Part shown: one piece after another, positions 8,687-15,781 of the stretch
Position numbering within the stretch: position 1 is the first letter of the stretch
How the letters are laid out: every line of letters starts with the position of its first letter
Assembly: GCF_900249755.1 (NCBI RefSeq)
Contig: NZ_LT976853.1
Span: 62,001 to 126,000 of the forward strand
Length of the DNA: 64,000 nt
Direction: 5' to 3'
From: Cupriavidus taiwanensis
GTDB taxonomy: Bacteria; Pseudomonadota; Gammaproteobacteria; Burkholderiales; Burkholderiaceae
Notes under the pieces: model-generated
Databases searched by the model: none
What the model saw: the letters and a program-made list of their open reading frames with translations, nothing else
What the model was told of the DNA's origin: nothing
Made by a program: the position numbers and the translations under genes

Positions 8687-9079
8687 GCGTGTCTCCTGCT
8701 GGAAGTGCGTGAAAGCCCGGCGGCGAGGCTGGCGGGGTGCCAGTGCGGGCGGTGACGCCCATGGCCGAAGCTCTATTCTGCGCGATCCATGGTAGCACAG
8801 TGAATTCAAAAATTGCATACAAAAATGATATGCACTATATTCGCTTCCACGTTCAGACAATGCGCTGCGGACAATCCGGTCCGGACAACGCATTGCGTGG
8901 AGTCCGCCCCAACAGGGGGGCTCTCCGCGGCGGCGCGTTCCCGACCCGGAACCCTGCGCCAGGACGTAAGGCCGGCAGCCCACCCAGCCGTCAGAGCAGC
9001 ACGGGGCCGCCGGTGATTCCTGGATCGACATGGGCCAGCCAGCGCACAGGCGCCGGACCGGCCCCGCACGGAGACAACC
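8687..9079. other. Divergent promoter region between hydrolases and carrier (393 bases, no gene)
   Basis: The region is AT-rich near 8800-8860 and holds the divergent control signals. These are a sigma70-like promoter with a dyad (8813-8841) and an inverted repeat CAATGCG/CGCATTG (8858-8864 with 8889-8895). Inside that repeat the motif CGGACAA occurs twice. The stretch from 8900 to 9079 is a GC-rich leader of the carrier gene ending in CGGAGACAACC before the ATG. No convincing small ORF was seen. Confidence 0.6.
8813..8841 (+). promoter_or_regulatory. Sigma70-type promoter overlapped by a dyad, probable GntR operator
   Basis: TTGCAT (8813-8818) and TATATT (8836-8841) are separated by 17 bases and point to the carrier gene. 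The dyad TGCATA-N9-TATGCA (8814-8834) overlaps the -35 and spacer. It would be a sensible operator for the FCD-type GntR regulator encoded behind the carrier. The regulator assignment is inferred from position. Confidence 0.6.
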
Positions 9080-10477
9080 ATGCAGCACGCAGTTCCCTCG
9101 CAGCCACGCCCGGGCACCCCCCGCCTGCACGCCCGCTTCACCCGCTCGCTGTTCGGCCAGGTGCTGATCGCCCTGGTGATCGGCACTGCACTCGGCCTCG
9201 CCGTCCCCGAATTCGCCGCCAAGCTCAAGCCGCTCGGCGATGCCTTTATCAAGCTGATCAAGATGCTGATCGGCCCGATCGTGTTCTGCGTGGTGGTGGC
9301 CGGCATCTGCGGCGCCGGCGAGCTGAAGAAGGTCGGCCGCGTCGGCATCAAGGCGGTGGTGTACTTCGAGGTCGTCACCACCATCGCGCTGGCGCTGGGC
9401 ATCGTGCTGGCCTACGTGTTCCAGCCGGGCGTGGGCATGAACGTCGACCCGCGCTCGCTCGACGCCTCGGCCATCGCCGGCTTTATCGACAACGCGACCA
9501 AGGTCAAGGACCAGGGCACGGTCGATTTCCTGCTCAAGCTGATCCCCAATACCGTGTTCGGCGCCTTCGCCAACGGCGACGTGCTGCAGGTGCTGGTGGT
9601 GTCGATCCTGTTCGGCTGCGCGCTGTCGCTGGTGGGCGAGCCGGGCCGGCCGCTGGTCAGCCTGATCGATACCTTCTCGCACACGCTGTTCAAGATGATG
9701 GGCTTCATCATCAAGCTCGCGCCGCTGGGCGTGCTGGGCGCGGTGGCGTTCACGGTCGGCAAGTACGGCATCGGCTCGCTCAAGCAGCTGGGGTTCCTGG
9801 TGCTGCTGTTCTATGGCGCGGTGATCGTGTTCGTGCTGGGGGTGCTGGGCGGCATCATGCGCGCGTGCGGCTTCTCGGTGATCAAGCTGATCCGCTACCT
9901 GCGCGCCGAGCTGCTGGTGGTGCTGGGCACCGCCTCGTCCGACAGCGTGCTGCCGCAGGTGATGAAGAAGCTGGAGTTCATGGGCATCAAGAAGTCGGTG
10001 GTGGGCCTGGTGATCCCGACCGGCTACTCGTTCAACCTGGATGCGTTCTCGATCTACCTGACGCTGGCCGCGGTCTTTATCGCGCAGGCGACCAACACGC
10101 CGCTGGCGATGGCCGACCTGCTCGGCATCCTGGCGGTGGCGCTGATCACCTCCAAGGGCGCGCACGGCATTCCGGGTTCGGCCATCGTGATCCTGGCCGC
10201 GACGCTGTCGGCGCACCCGGCGATCCCGGCGATCGGCCTGGTGCTGGTGCTGTCGGTGGACTGGTTTATCGGCATCGCGCGCGCGCTGGGCAACCTGATC
10301 GGCAACTGCGTCGCCACCGTGGTGGTGGCCGCGTGGGAGAAGGACATCGACCGCGCCCGCGCCCATGGGGTGCTGAACGGCACCATCGAGACGAGCGACC
10401 TGGATGCCGGCCTGGCCGCGATGGCGCAGGACGCCGCCGCCCCGGCCATCGTCCCGGGCCATGTCGCGGGGCGCTAG
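9080..10477 (+). CDS. Dicarboxylate/amino acid:cation symporter (DAACS family, DctA-like), atypical signature
   Basis: This 465-residue inner-membrane carrier has the DctA layout: IKMLIGPIVFCVVVAGI, the Ser-rich re-entrant loop GTASSDSVLP, PTGYSFNLD and HP2 with SKGAHGIPGSA. The motif that reads NLDGT in DctA and NMDGT in glutamate carriers is NLDAF here (residues 319-323). The TM8 segment reads DWFIGIARALGNLIGNCVA, where DctA has DRFMSEARALTN. Both regions line the substrate and sodium sites, so it probably carries something other than plain succinate. It is divergent from two amidohydrolases and 47 bases ahead of a GntR regulator. Confidence 0.87.
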   Translation: MQHAVPSQPRPGTPRLHARFTRSLFGQVLIALVIGTALGLAVPEFAAKLKPLGDAFIKLIKMLIGPIVFCVVVAGICGAGELKKVGRVGIKAVVYFEVVTTIALALGIVLAYVFQPGVGMNVDPRSLDASAIAGFIDNATKVKDQGTVDFLLKLIPNTVFGAFANGDVLQVLVVSILFGCALSLVGEPGRPLVSLIDTFSHTLFKMMGFIIKLAPLGVLGAVAFTVGKYGIGSLKQLGFLVLLFYGAVIVFVLGVLGGIMRACGFSVIKLIRYLRAELLVVLGTASSDSVLPQVMKKLEFMGIKKSVVGLVIPTGYSFNLDAFSIYLTLAAVFIAQATNTPLAMADLLGILAVALITSKGAHGIPGSAIVILAATLSAHPAIPAIGLVLVLSVDWFIGIARALGNLIGNCVATVVVAAWEKDIDRARAHGVLNGTIETSDLDAGLAAMAQDAAAPAIVPGHVAGR

Positions 10478-10524
10478 AATCACGCATCTCCCCTACCGCG
10501 CAGCCTCTGCGCAAGTGCGCTGCC

Positions 10525-11217
10525 ATGCCCGAGCATATCGATCCTGACATGACCGCCGAGGCGATTGCCGAAGACATCGTCGCGGCCATCGTTTCGCACC
10601 GCCTGCCGCCCGGCACCAAGCTGCGCGAGGAGGCGCTGGCCAGCGTCTACCGCGTCAGCCGTACCAAGGTGCGCGCGGCGCTGCTGATGCTGTCCAAGGA
10701 CAAGGTCATCCAGATCGTGCCGGACAAGGGGGCGTTCGTGGCCAAGCCCAGCGCCGAGGAAGCGCGCGAGGTGTTCGCCGTGCGCCGCATTCTGGAAGCC
10801 GCGCTGGCACGCGAGTTTGTCGCCAGGGCCACCCCCGCCGACTACAAGCGCATCGACCGCCACCTGGCGGCCGAGCGCAAGTCGCTGGCGGGCAACGATG
10901 CCCAGGTGCGCACCCGGCTGCTGGGCGACTTCCATATCGTGCTGGCCGAGGTGGTCGGCAACGGCGTGCTGACCGAGATGATGCGCGAGCTGTCGGCGCG
11001 CAGCGCGGTCATCACCATGCTGTACCAGTCGCGCCGCGACGCGGCCTGCTCGTCGGACGAGCACCGCGAGTTTATCGAGGCCGCGCGTGCCGGCGATGTC
11101 GAGCGCGCCGTCACGCTGATGGTGGAGCACCTGGGCCATGTGGAAGGCGCGCTGCATTTCGAGGAAACCGCGCCGGTGGCGCGCGGCAAGGACCTGGTCG
11201 CCGCGCTGCTGGCCTAG
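10525..11217 (+). CDS. GntR family regulator, FCD (FadR-type) C-terminal domain
   Basis: The protein has 230 residues from the ATG at 10525. The winged helix-turn-helix spans about residues 8-72 (LPPGTKLREEALASVYRVSRTKVRAALLML). It is followed by the all-helical FCD ligand domain, with the metal or ligand-binding Asp and His residues in GDFHIVLAE and SSDEHREFIEAARAGD. It is the only regulator in the module. It probably represses the divergent promoters at 8687-9079 and releases on binding the transported acid. A long gap with a candidate sRNA follows. Confidence 0.88.
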   Translation: MPEHIDPDMTAEAIAEDIVAAIVSHRLPPGTKLREEALASVYRVSRTKVRAALLMLSKDKVIQIVPDKGAFVAKPSAEEAREVFAVRRILEAALAREFVARATPADYKRIDRHLAAERKSLAGNDAQVRTRLLGDFHIVLAEVVGNGVLTEMMRELSARSAVITMLYQSRRDAACSSDEHREFIEAARAGDVERAVTLMVEHLGHVEGALHFEETAPVARGKDLVAALLA

Positions 11218-11251
11218 CCACCTTTCCCTCTTTCCGGCCTTTGGCGGCCGC

Positions 11252-11265
11252 TTGACGTGAGTCAA
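11252..11265. promoter_or_regulatory. FNR/ANR-type binding site
   Basis: TTGAC-GTGA-GTCAA is a symmetric match to the FNR/Anr consensus TTGAT-N4-ATCAA, with one change per half-site. CAAACT at 11288-11293 lies exactly where a class II FNR promoter would place its -10 element, giving a start near 11300, in front of the candidate sRNA. Confidence 0.55.
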
Positions 11266-11299
11266 AGCACCGCGGGGCGCCCGCGCGCAAACTTCATCT

Positions 11300-11402
11300 C
11301 GCCATGAAGACGCGGGGGCGCACTTCATGAGCACTTGCCTGCCGGCACCTCATCGTTGGCAGGCTGCCCGCACGCTGCAACGGTGTGCGGGCTTTCTTTT
11401 TT
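11300..11402 (+). ncRNA. Candidate FNR-controlled small RNA
   Basis: About 100 bases lie between the predicted start and a clear terminator. The fold would have a small CTTCAT/ATGAAG hairpin that starts at 11292 and so includes a few bases upstream of the predicted start. A 7-bp stem follows (GCCTGCC 11337-11343 with GGCAGGC 11358-11364), presenting a 14-base loop with CACCTC. Last is the terminator stem GCCCGCAC (11366-11373) / GTGCGGGC (11385-11392) followed by TTTCTTTTTT. The C-rich loop is typical of sRNAs that pair with Shine-Dalgarno regions. No reading frame with a ribosome site was found inside. The hairpin could alternatively just end the GntR mRNA. Confidence 0.45.
11366..11402 (+). 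terminator. Rho-independent terminator (sRNA candidate or GntR transcript)
   Basis: An 8-bp GC stem (11366-11373 with 11385-11392) is followed by a T-rich run at 11393-11402. Confidence 0.85.
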
Positions 11403-11693
11403 CTGAGGACGGGGTTCCGCGCCGCAAAATGGCGCGCCGCCCCGCCCCCTCCATCCGTGCCGCCCGGCATCGGATTTTCCCTTTCCCGACAGCAGGTTGC
11501 AGCGCCCCGGCTCACGCTCCGGGTCCCCCGGCGCGGTCGCGCCGCGCGCGTTTGCGGTGCCCTGTCGCACAAGCTACGGATGAAATCGAATCCCGCCTTC
11601 GGGTTAGGATGCCGCAGGCCCTGACAGAGGCCCGCGCCGCCCCGCCATGCTTGCGGGCGGCCGCACACGATAACGATCACAGGGAGACGATTC

Positions 11694-11741
11694 ATGCGCC
11701 ATTGCGCGATACCTGCCGTGCCGCCGCGCCGCCGGCGCTAG
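11694..11741 (+). CDS. Possible 15-residue Pro/Arg-rich leader peptide
   Basis: ATG at 11694 follows AGGGAGAC at a 5-base spacing, a better ribosome site than many genes in this window have. It encodes MRHCAIPAVPPRRRR and stops with TAG at 11741, 47 bases before the SDR gene. The Pro-Pro and four consecutive Arg codons could stall ribosomes, and the downstream operon might be controlled through this uORF. It may equally be chance. Confidence 0.3.
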   Translation: MRHCAIPAVPPRRRR

Positions 11742-11788
11742 CCTTGTTCCCTGCACCCGCCCGGTTCCCCGATCGAAAAGGACTTCCC

Positions 11789-12592
11789 ATGCCCAGTGCC
11801 TTCCGCCCCGATGCCTTTGCCGGCAAGACCGTATTCGTCGCCGGCGCCTCGTCCGGCATCAACCTTGGCATCGCGCACGGCTTTGCGCGCGCCGGCGCCC
11901 GGCTGGCGCTGATCAGCCGCACCGCCGAGCGCATCGAGGCCGCCGCCGGCACCATCACCGCGGCCGGCGGCACCGCCATCGGCATGGCCGCCGACGTGCG
12001 CGACTACGCCGCGGTCGAGGCCGCCTTCGCCCGCGCGCAAGACCAGCTGGGCCCGATCGACGTGGTCATCTCCGGCGCCGCCGGCAATTTCCTCGCGCCG
12101 GTGGTCGGCATGTCGGCCAATGCCTTCAAGACCGTGGTCGATATCGACCTGCTCGGCACCTTCAACGTGTTCCGCGCCAGCTTCGATCACCTCAGCAAGC
12201 CGGGTGCGTCGCTGATCGCTATCACCGCGCCGCAGGCGGTCAACGCCATGATGTTCCAGGCCCATGCCTGCGCCGCCAAGGCCGGCATCAACATGCTGGT
12301 CAAGTGCCTGGCGATGGAGTGGGGACCGGCCGGGGTGCGCGTGAACGGCATCTCGCCCGGCCCGATCGCCGATACCGAAGGCATGGCGCGGCTGGCGCCG
12401 ACGCCCGAGATGGAGGCCCGCTACAAGGCGCGCCTGGCACTGCGCGACTACGGCAGCAAGGACGACATCGCCGACGCCGCGATGTACCTGAGCTGCGACA
12501 ACGCCCGCTACGTCACCGGCACCATCCTCGACTGCGACGGCGGCAGCAAGCTGGGCGACGCCTCGGCCGACGCGCTGAAGAAGCCGCAGTAG
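11789..12592 (+). CDS. SDR family oxidoreductase, 2,4-dienoyl-CoA reductase-like
   Basis: The protein has 267 residues starting at the ATG at 11789, behind AAAAGGA. The cofactor loop GASSGINLG (residues 19-27) and ISGAAGNF are SDR features. The usual YxxxK pair is absent: the region reads FQAHACAAKAGINMLVKCLA. This is the pattern of the 2,4-dienoyl-CoA reductase branch (HAGSAKAAVDAM-type), where Lys is kept and Tyr is moved. MEWGPAGVRVNGISPGPI also fits that branch. With two crotonases immediately downstream, a role in unsaturated or aromatic acyl-CoA degradation is likely. An NADPH preference is inferred from the family only. Confidence 0.83.
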   Translation: MPSAFRPDAFAGKTVFVAGASSGINLGIAHGFARAGARLALISRTAERIEAAAGTITAAGGTAIGMAADVRDYAAVEAAFARAQDQLGPIDVVISGAAGNFLAPVVGMSANAFKTVVDIDLLGTFNVFRASFDHLSKPGASLIAITAPQAVNAMMFQAHACAAKAGINMLVKCLAMEWGPAGVRVNGISPGPIADTEGMARLAPTPEMEARYKARLALRDYGSKDDIADAAMYLSCDNARYVTGTILDCDGGSKLGDASADALKKPQ

Positions 12593-12640
12593 TTTTCGCA
12601 CCCGCACCGAACCACGACCCAGCAACAAGGAGAACCAACC

Positions 12641-13420
12641 ATGACCGCAACCGTCCTCTATCAAGCCAGCGAAGGCGTGGCCACGCTGACGCTGAACCGC
12701 CCCGACGTGCTCAATGCACTGAACGCCGACATCCTGCGCGAACTGCGCGAGGCGGTGGATCGCGCCGCGGCCGACGCTGAAGTCCGCGCCGTGCTGCTGA
12801 CCGGTGCCGGCCGCGGCTTTTGCGCCGGCGCCGACCTGGCCGCGCGCCAGGGCGGCGGCGTGTCCGACTCCGGCACGCTGCTGCGCGAGCGCTACCACCC
12901 GATCATCATGGCGCTGCGCGAGATGCCCAAGCCGGTCATCACCGCGGTCAACGGCGTCGCCGCCGGTGCCGGCATGAGCCTGGCGCTGGCGGGCGACGTG
13001 GTGCTGGCGGCGCGCTCGGCCAGCTTCCTGCAGGCGTTCTCCAAGATCGGCCTGATCCCCGATGCCGGCAGCACCTACTTCCTGCCGCGCTATGCCGGCG
13101 AAATGCGCGCCCGTGCGCTGGCCATCCTGGCCGAAAAGATCGACGCGGAAGAAGCCCACCGCATCGGCCTGGTATGGAAGGTCCACGACGACGCCGCGCT
13201 GCAGGACGAGGCCGGCAAGCTGGCGCGCCACCTGGCGGCCATGCCGACCATGGCCTACGCCATGATCAAGCAGGCCCTCAACCAGAGCTTCGCCAACGAC
13301 CTGCCCGCGCAGCTCGAAGTCGAAGCCACGCTGCAGTCGCGCGCCAGCCGCAGTGAAGACTGCCAGGAAGGCGTGGCCGCTTTCGTCGAGAAGCGCAAGC
13401 CGCAGTTCAAGGGCCGCTGA
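12641..13420 (+). CDS. Enoyl-CoA hydratase/isomerase, PaaG-like crotonase
   Basis: The protein has 259 residues. Crotonase motifs are RGFCAGADL (residues 58-66), which forms the first oxyanion-hole segment, and VNGVAAGAGMSLALAGD (about 103-119), which forms the second. The acid position is Asp141 in GLIPDAGSTYFLPR, as in PaaG (1,2-epoxyphenylacetyl-CoA isomerase). The first hydratase Glu is replaced by a non-acidic residue in FLQAFSKIG. This favours an isomerase over a classical hydratase. AAGGAG precedes the ATG. It lies 48 bases after the SDR gene and 43 before the next crotonase, so all three are probably one operon. Confidence 0.87.
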   Translation: MTATVLYQASEGVATLTLNRPDVLNALNADILRELREAVDRAAADAEVRAVLLTGAGRGFCAGADLAARQGGGVSDSGTLLRERYHPIIMALREMPKPVITAVNGVAAGAGMSLALAGDVVLAARSASFLQAFSKIGLIPDAGSTYFLPRYAGEMRARALAILAEKIDAEEAHRIGLVWKVHDDAALQDEAGKLARHLAAMPTMAYAMIKQALNQSFANDLPAQLEVEATLQSRASRSEDCQEGVAAFVEKRKPQFKGR

Positions 13421-13463
13421 GCGCGGCCGCCGCGCACCACCGCCACTTCCACGGAGCCAACGC

Positions 13464-14303
13464 ATGAGCGCCAGCAGCAACGAACGTATCCTCGTGACGA
13501 TCGACGGCGGCGTCGCCGACGTCCGCCTGAACCGCCCCGACAAGATGAACGCGCTCGACCAGGCCATGTTCGACGCGCTGATCGAGACCGGCGAGCAACT
13601 GGCGCGCCTGCCTGACCTGCGCGCGGTGGTGCTGTCCGGCGAAGGCCGCGCCTTCTGCGCCGGCCTGGACATGGGCCGCATGGCCGGCATGCTGTCCTCG
13701 GACGACGCGGGCGCGTCGCAGCACGACAGCATCGGCGCGGGCCGGCTCGGCGCGCGTACCCACGGCATCTCCAACCGGCCGCAGTACGCCTGCATGGTCT
13801 GGCGCGAGCTGCCGGTGCCGGTCTTCGCCGCGGTGCATGGCGTGGCCTTCGGCGGCGGGCTGCAGGTGGCGCTGGGCGCCGACGTCCGCTACGTCGCGCC
13901 GGATGCCAGGCTGTCGGTGATGGAGCTGAAGTGGGGACTGGTCCCGGACATGGCGGGCATGGTGCTGACGCGCGGGCTGGTGCGTCCCGATGTGCTGCGC
14001 GAACTGGTCTACAGCGCGCGCGTGCTGAGCGGCACCGAGGCGTGCGAGCTGGGGCTGGGCACCTATCTCGCCGACGACCCGCGCGCCGCGGCGCTGGCCG
14101 CCGCGCGCGAGGTCGCGCACAAGAACCCGGACGCGATCCGCGCCGCCAAGCGCCTGATGGCTGTTGTGGAGCGCGGCGACAATGCCGCCATCCTGCAGGC
14201 CGAATCGGACGAACAGGACCGGCTGGTAGGCTCGCCCAACCAGCGCGAGGCGGTGCTGGCCAACCTGGAGAAGCGCGCGCCGCGCTTCACGCCGGCAGGC
14301 TGA
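13464..14303 (+). CDS. Crotonase/enoyl-CoA hydratase family protein
   Basis: The protein has 279 residues from the ATG at 13464. It has GRAFCAGLDMGRMAGM (oxyanion hole with an unusual Met-rich extension up to HDSIGAGRLG), then VHGVAFGGGLQVALGADVRY and MELKWGLVPDMAG. The last keeps a Glu and an Asp near the active site. The inserted Gly/Ser-rich loop between the two oxyanion motifs makes it longer than the preceding paralogue. Members of this subgroup are annotated as hydratases without defined substrate. It is the last gene of the SDR-crotonase operon. Confidence 0.84.
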   Translation: MSASSNERILVTIDGGVADVRLNRPDKMNALDQAMFDALIETGEQLARLPDLRAVVLSGEGRAFCAGLDMGRMAGMLSSDDAGASQHDSIGAGRLGARTHGISNRPQYACMVWRELPVPVFAAVHGVAFGGGLQVALGADVRYVAPDARLSVMELKWGLVPDMAGMVLTRGLVRPDVLRELVYSARVLSGTEACELGLGTYLADDPRAAALAAAREVAHKNPDAIRAAKRLMAVVERGDNAAILQAESDEQDRLVGSPNQREAVLANLEKRAPRFTPAG

Positions 14304-14313
14304 AGACGCTCGC

Positions 14314-14694
14314 TCAGCGCCTGGAATGGTGGTGGCGCCGCCGGCGCCACCACAGCGCATAGATTGCGACGTTCACCGCCAGCACCACCAGGCCCAGCCA
14401 CAGCTGCACCGCCGGCGTCAGCCCCGCCGGATAGATCAGCGGCAACAGGTAGCGCTCGACAAAGCCGCCGCTGTACCCGGCCTGCCCCGCGGCCCGGCGC
14501 AGCAGGTTCTCCAGCGGCGTCAGCGGGCAGATCCAGCCGGACCATTCGATCAGCACGCCCCACACCGCCGCCGGCAGGTGCAGCCAGGCAACGCGCGGCC
14601 AGCGCAATACCAGCAGGCCGCCCGCGACCACGAACACGATAAACAGCCCGTGCACGATGACCACCAGGTCGGCCAGCCAGGCTGTGATCGGCAT
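14314..14694 (-). CDS. DUF2784 family membrane protein
   Basis: The protein has 126 residues starting at the ATG at 14694. It has three hydrophobic segments (about 5-27, 37-55, 95-117), the DUF2784 hallmark EWSGWICPLTPLEN in the middle and a basic C-terminal tail WWRRRRHHH. Its function is unknown. Inner-membrane location is inferred from hydrophobicity. It lies 17 bases after the LysR gene on the same strand, so the two may be cotranscribed. Confidence 0.8.
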   Translation of the reverse strand: MPITAWLADLVVIVHGLFIVFVVAGGLLVLRWPRVAWLHLPAAVWGVLIEWSGWICPLTPLENLLRRAAGQAGYSGGFVERYLLPLIYPAGLTPAVQLWLGLVVLAVNVAIYALWWRRRRHHHSRR

Positions 14695-14711
14695 CGCGAG
14701 CGGCGGCGGCG

Positions 14712-15632
14712 TCAGTTGCCGCCGGCCGTCTCCATCCAGTAGCCCGGGCGCGCGAACTGCGCCTTCAGGTGCTCGATGAAGAAGCGGATCTTGGCCGGCA
14801 CCGGACGCTGCTGCGGGTACACGGCGAGGATGTCGTAGGCGGGCAGCGCGTATTCGTCCAGCACCGTGATCAGCTCGCCGCTCTCCAGCTGCGGCAGGAT
14901 CTCCCAGGTCGAGCGCCAGCCCAGGCCCAGGCCCTCGCCGGTCCAGCGGTGCAGCAGCTCGCCGTCGTTGCAGTCCAGGTTGCCGTTGACGCGCACGGTC
15001 ACGGTCTTGCCGTTTTGGCTGAAGTACCAGCCGCGCTGCTGGCCGCCCTGCAGGTTGAACGCCAGGCAGTTGTGCTGGGCCAGGTCGTCCAGCGTCTGCG
15101 GCACCCCGTATCTGGCGAAGTACGCCGGCGTGCCGCACACCACGCGCTTGTTCGACGCCAGCTTGATCGCGACGAAGTTCGGATCGATGGCGCCGCCGAT
15201 GCGGATGCCGACGTCATAGCCTTCGCGCACCAGGTCGACCACGCGGTCGGTCAGGTTGAACGAGATCTGCACCTCCGGGTTGGCCGACAAGAACGCCGGC
15301 GCATGCGGCGCCACGTGCTTGCGCCCGAACGCCGCCGGCGCCGACACGATCAGGTGGCCGGTGGCCTTGTGCTTGCCTTCGGCGATCAGCATCTCGGCGC
15401 GGTCCAGGTCGGCCAGCGCCTTCTTGCACTGCTCCATGAACACCGCACCCTGCTCGGTCACGGCGATGCGGCGCGTGGAACGGTGCAGCAGCTTGACGCC
15501 GATGCGCGCTTCGAGCGCGTTGATGCGGCGGCCGATCATCACCGGCGTGACGTTCTGCGTCAGCGCCGCGGCCGCCATGCTGCCGTGCTCCACCACGGCG
15601 ATAAAGGCTTCGATTTGCTTGAGTTTGTCCAT
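14712..15632 (-). CDS. LysR family transcriptional regulator
   Basis: The protein has 306 residues starting at the ATG at 15632, behind GGGAGACGAAT. The N-terminal winged helix-turn-helix is residues 1-60 (MDKLKQIEAFIAVVEHGSMA ... ALEARIGVKLLHRSTRR). It is followed by the LysR substrate-binding domain (about 90-295) with GHLIVSAPAAFGRKHVAPH and VREGYDVGIRIG. It belongs to the DsdC/CrgA-like group. The usual divergent target is not obvious here because the neighbour at 15782 is on the same strand. Ligand and regulon are unknown. Confidence 0.88.
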   Translation of the reverse strand: MDKLKQIEAFIAVVEHGSMAAAALTQNVTPVMIGRRINALEARIGVKLLHRSTRRIAVTEQGAVFMEQCKKALADLDRAEMLIAEGKHKATGHLIVSAPAAFGRKHVAPHAPAFLSANPEVQISFNLTDRVVDLVREGYDVGIRIGGAIDPNFVAIKLASNKRVVCGTPAYFARYGVPQTLDDLAQHNCLAFNLQGGQQRGWYFSQNGKTVTVRVNGNLDCNDGELLHRWTGEGLGLGWRSTWEILPQLESGELITVLDEYALPAYDILAVYPQQRPVPAKIRFFIEHLKAQFARPGYWMETAGGN

Positions 15633-15781
15633 CGGATATTCGTCTCCCGGGCGCCATTGTGCGGCATCGCCGGGGTTGTGGCATTCCTGCGCGGCTGATG
15701 GGCCGAATCGGGGCCACCGCATAAGGGTCGCCGCCAGCGCCCGTCACGAGCACCCGGCGGCACCTGGGCGCACGTGCGGGG

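Larger units (their letters stand above)
11218..11788. other. 571-base intergenic region with FNR-type box, candidate sRNA and mini-ORF
   Basis: There is no long gene here. In order the region holds an FNR-type dyad (11252-11265), a structured stretch ending in a Rho-independent terminator (11300-11402), a GC-rich part with nothing recognisable (11403-11670), and a 15-codon Arg-rich ORF with a good ribosome-binding site (11694-11741). The Shine-Dalgarno of the SDR gene is at 11776-11782. Confidence 0.6.

Noticed and set aside
7430..10483. Long minus-strand frame joining the carbamoylase-type gene to sequence opposite the carrier
   Set aside because: Only the part from the ATG at 8686 is protein-like; the upstream part is antisense to the carrier and reads as noise.
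11294..11695. 133-codon minus-strand frame across the candidate sRNA region
   Set aside because: No ribosome site, Arg/Gly-rich chance composition, and it crosses a clear plus-strand terminator.
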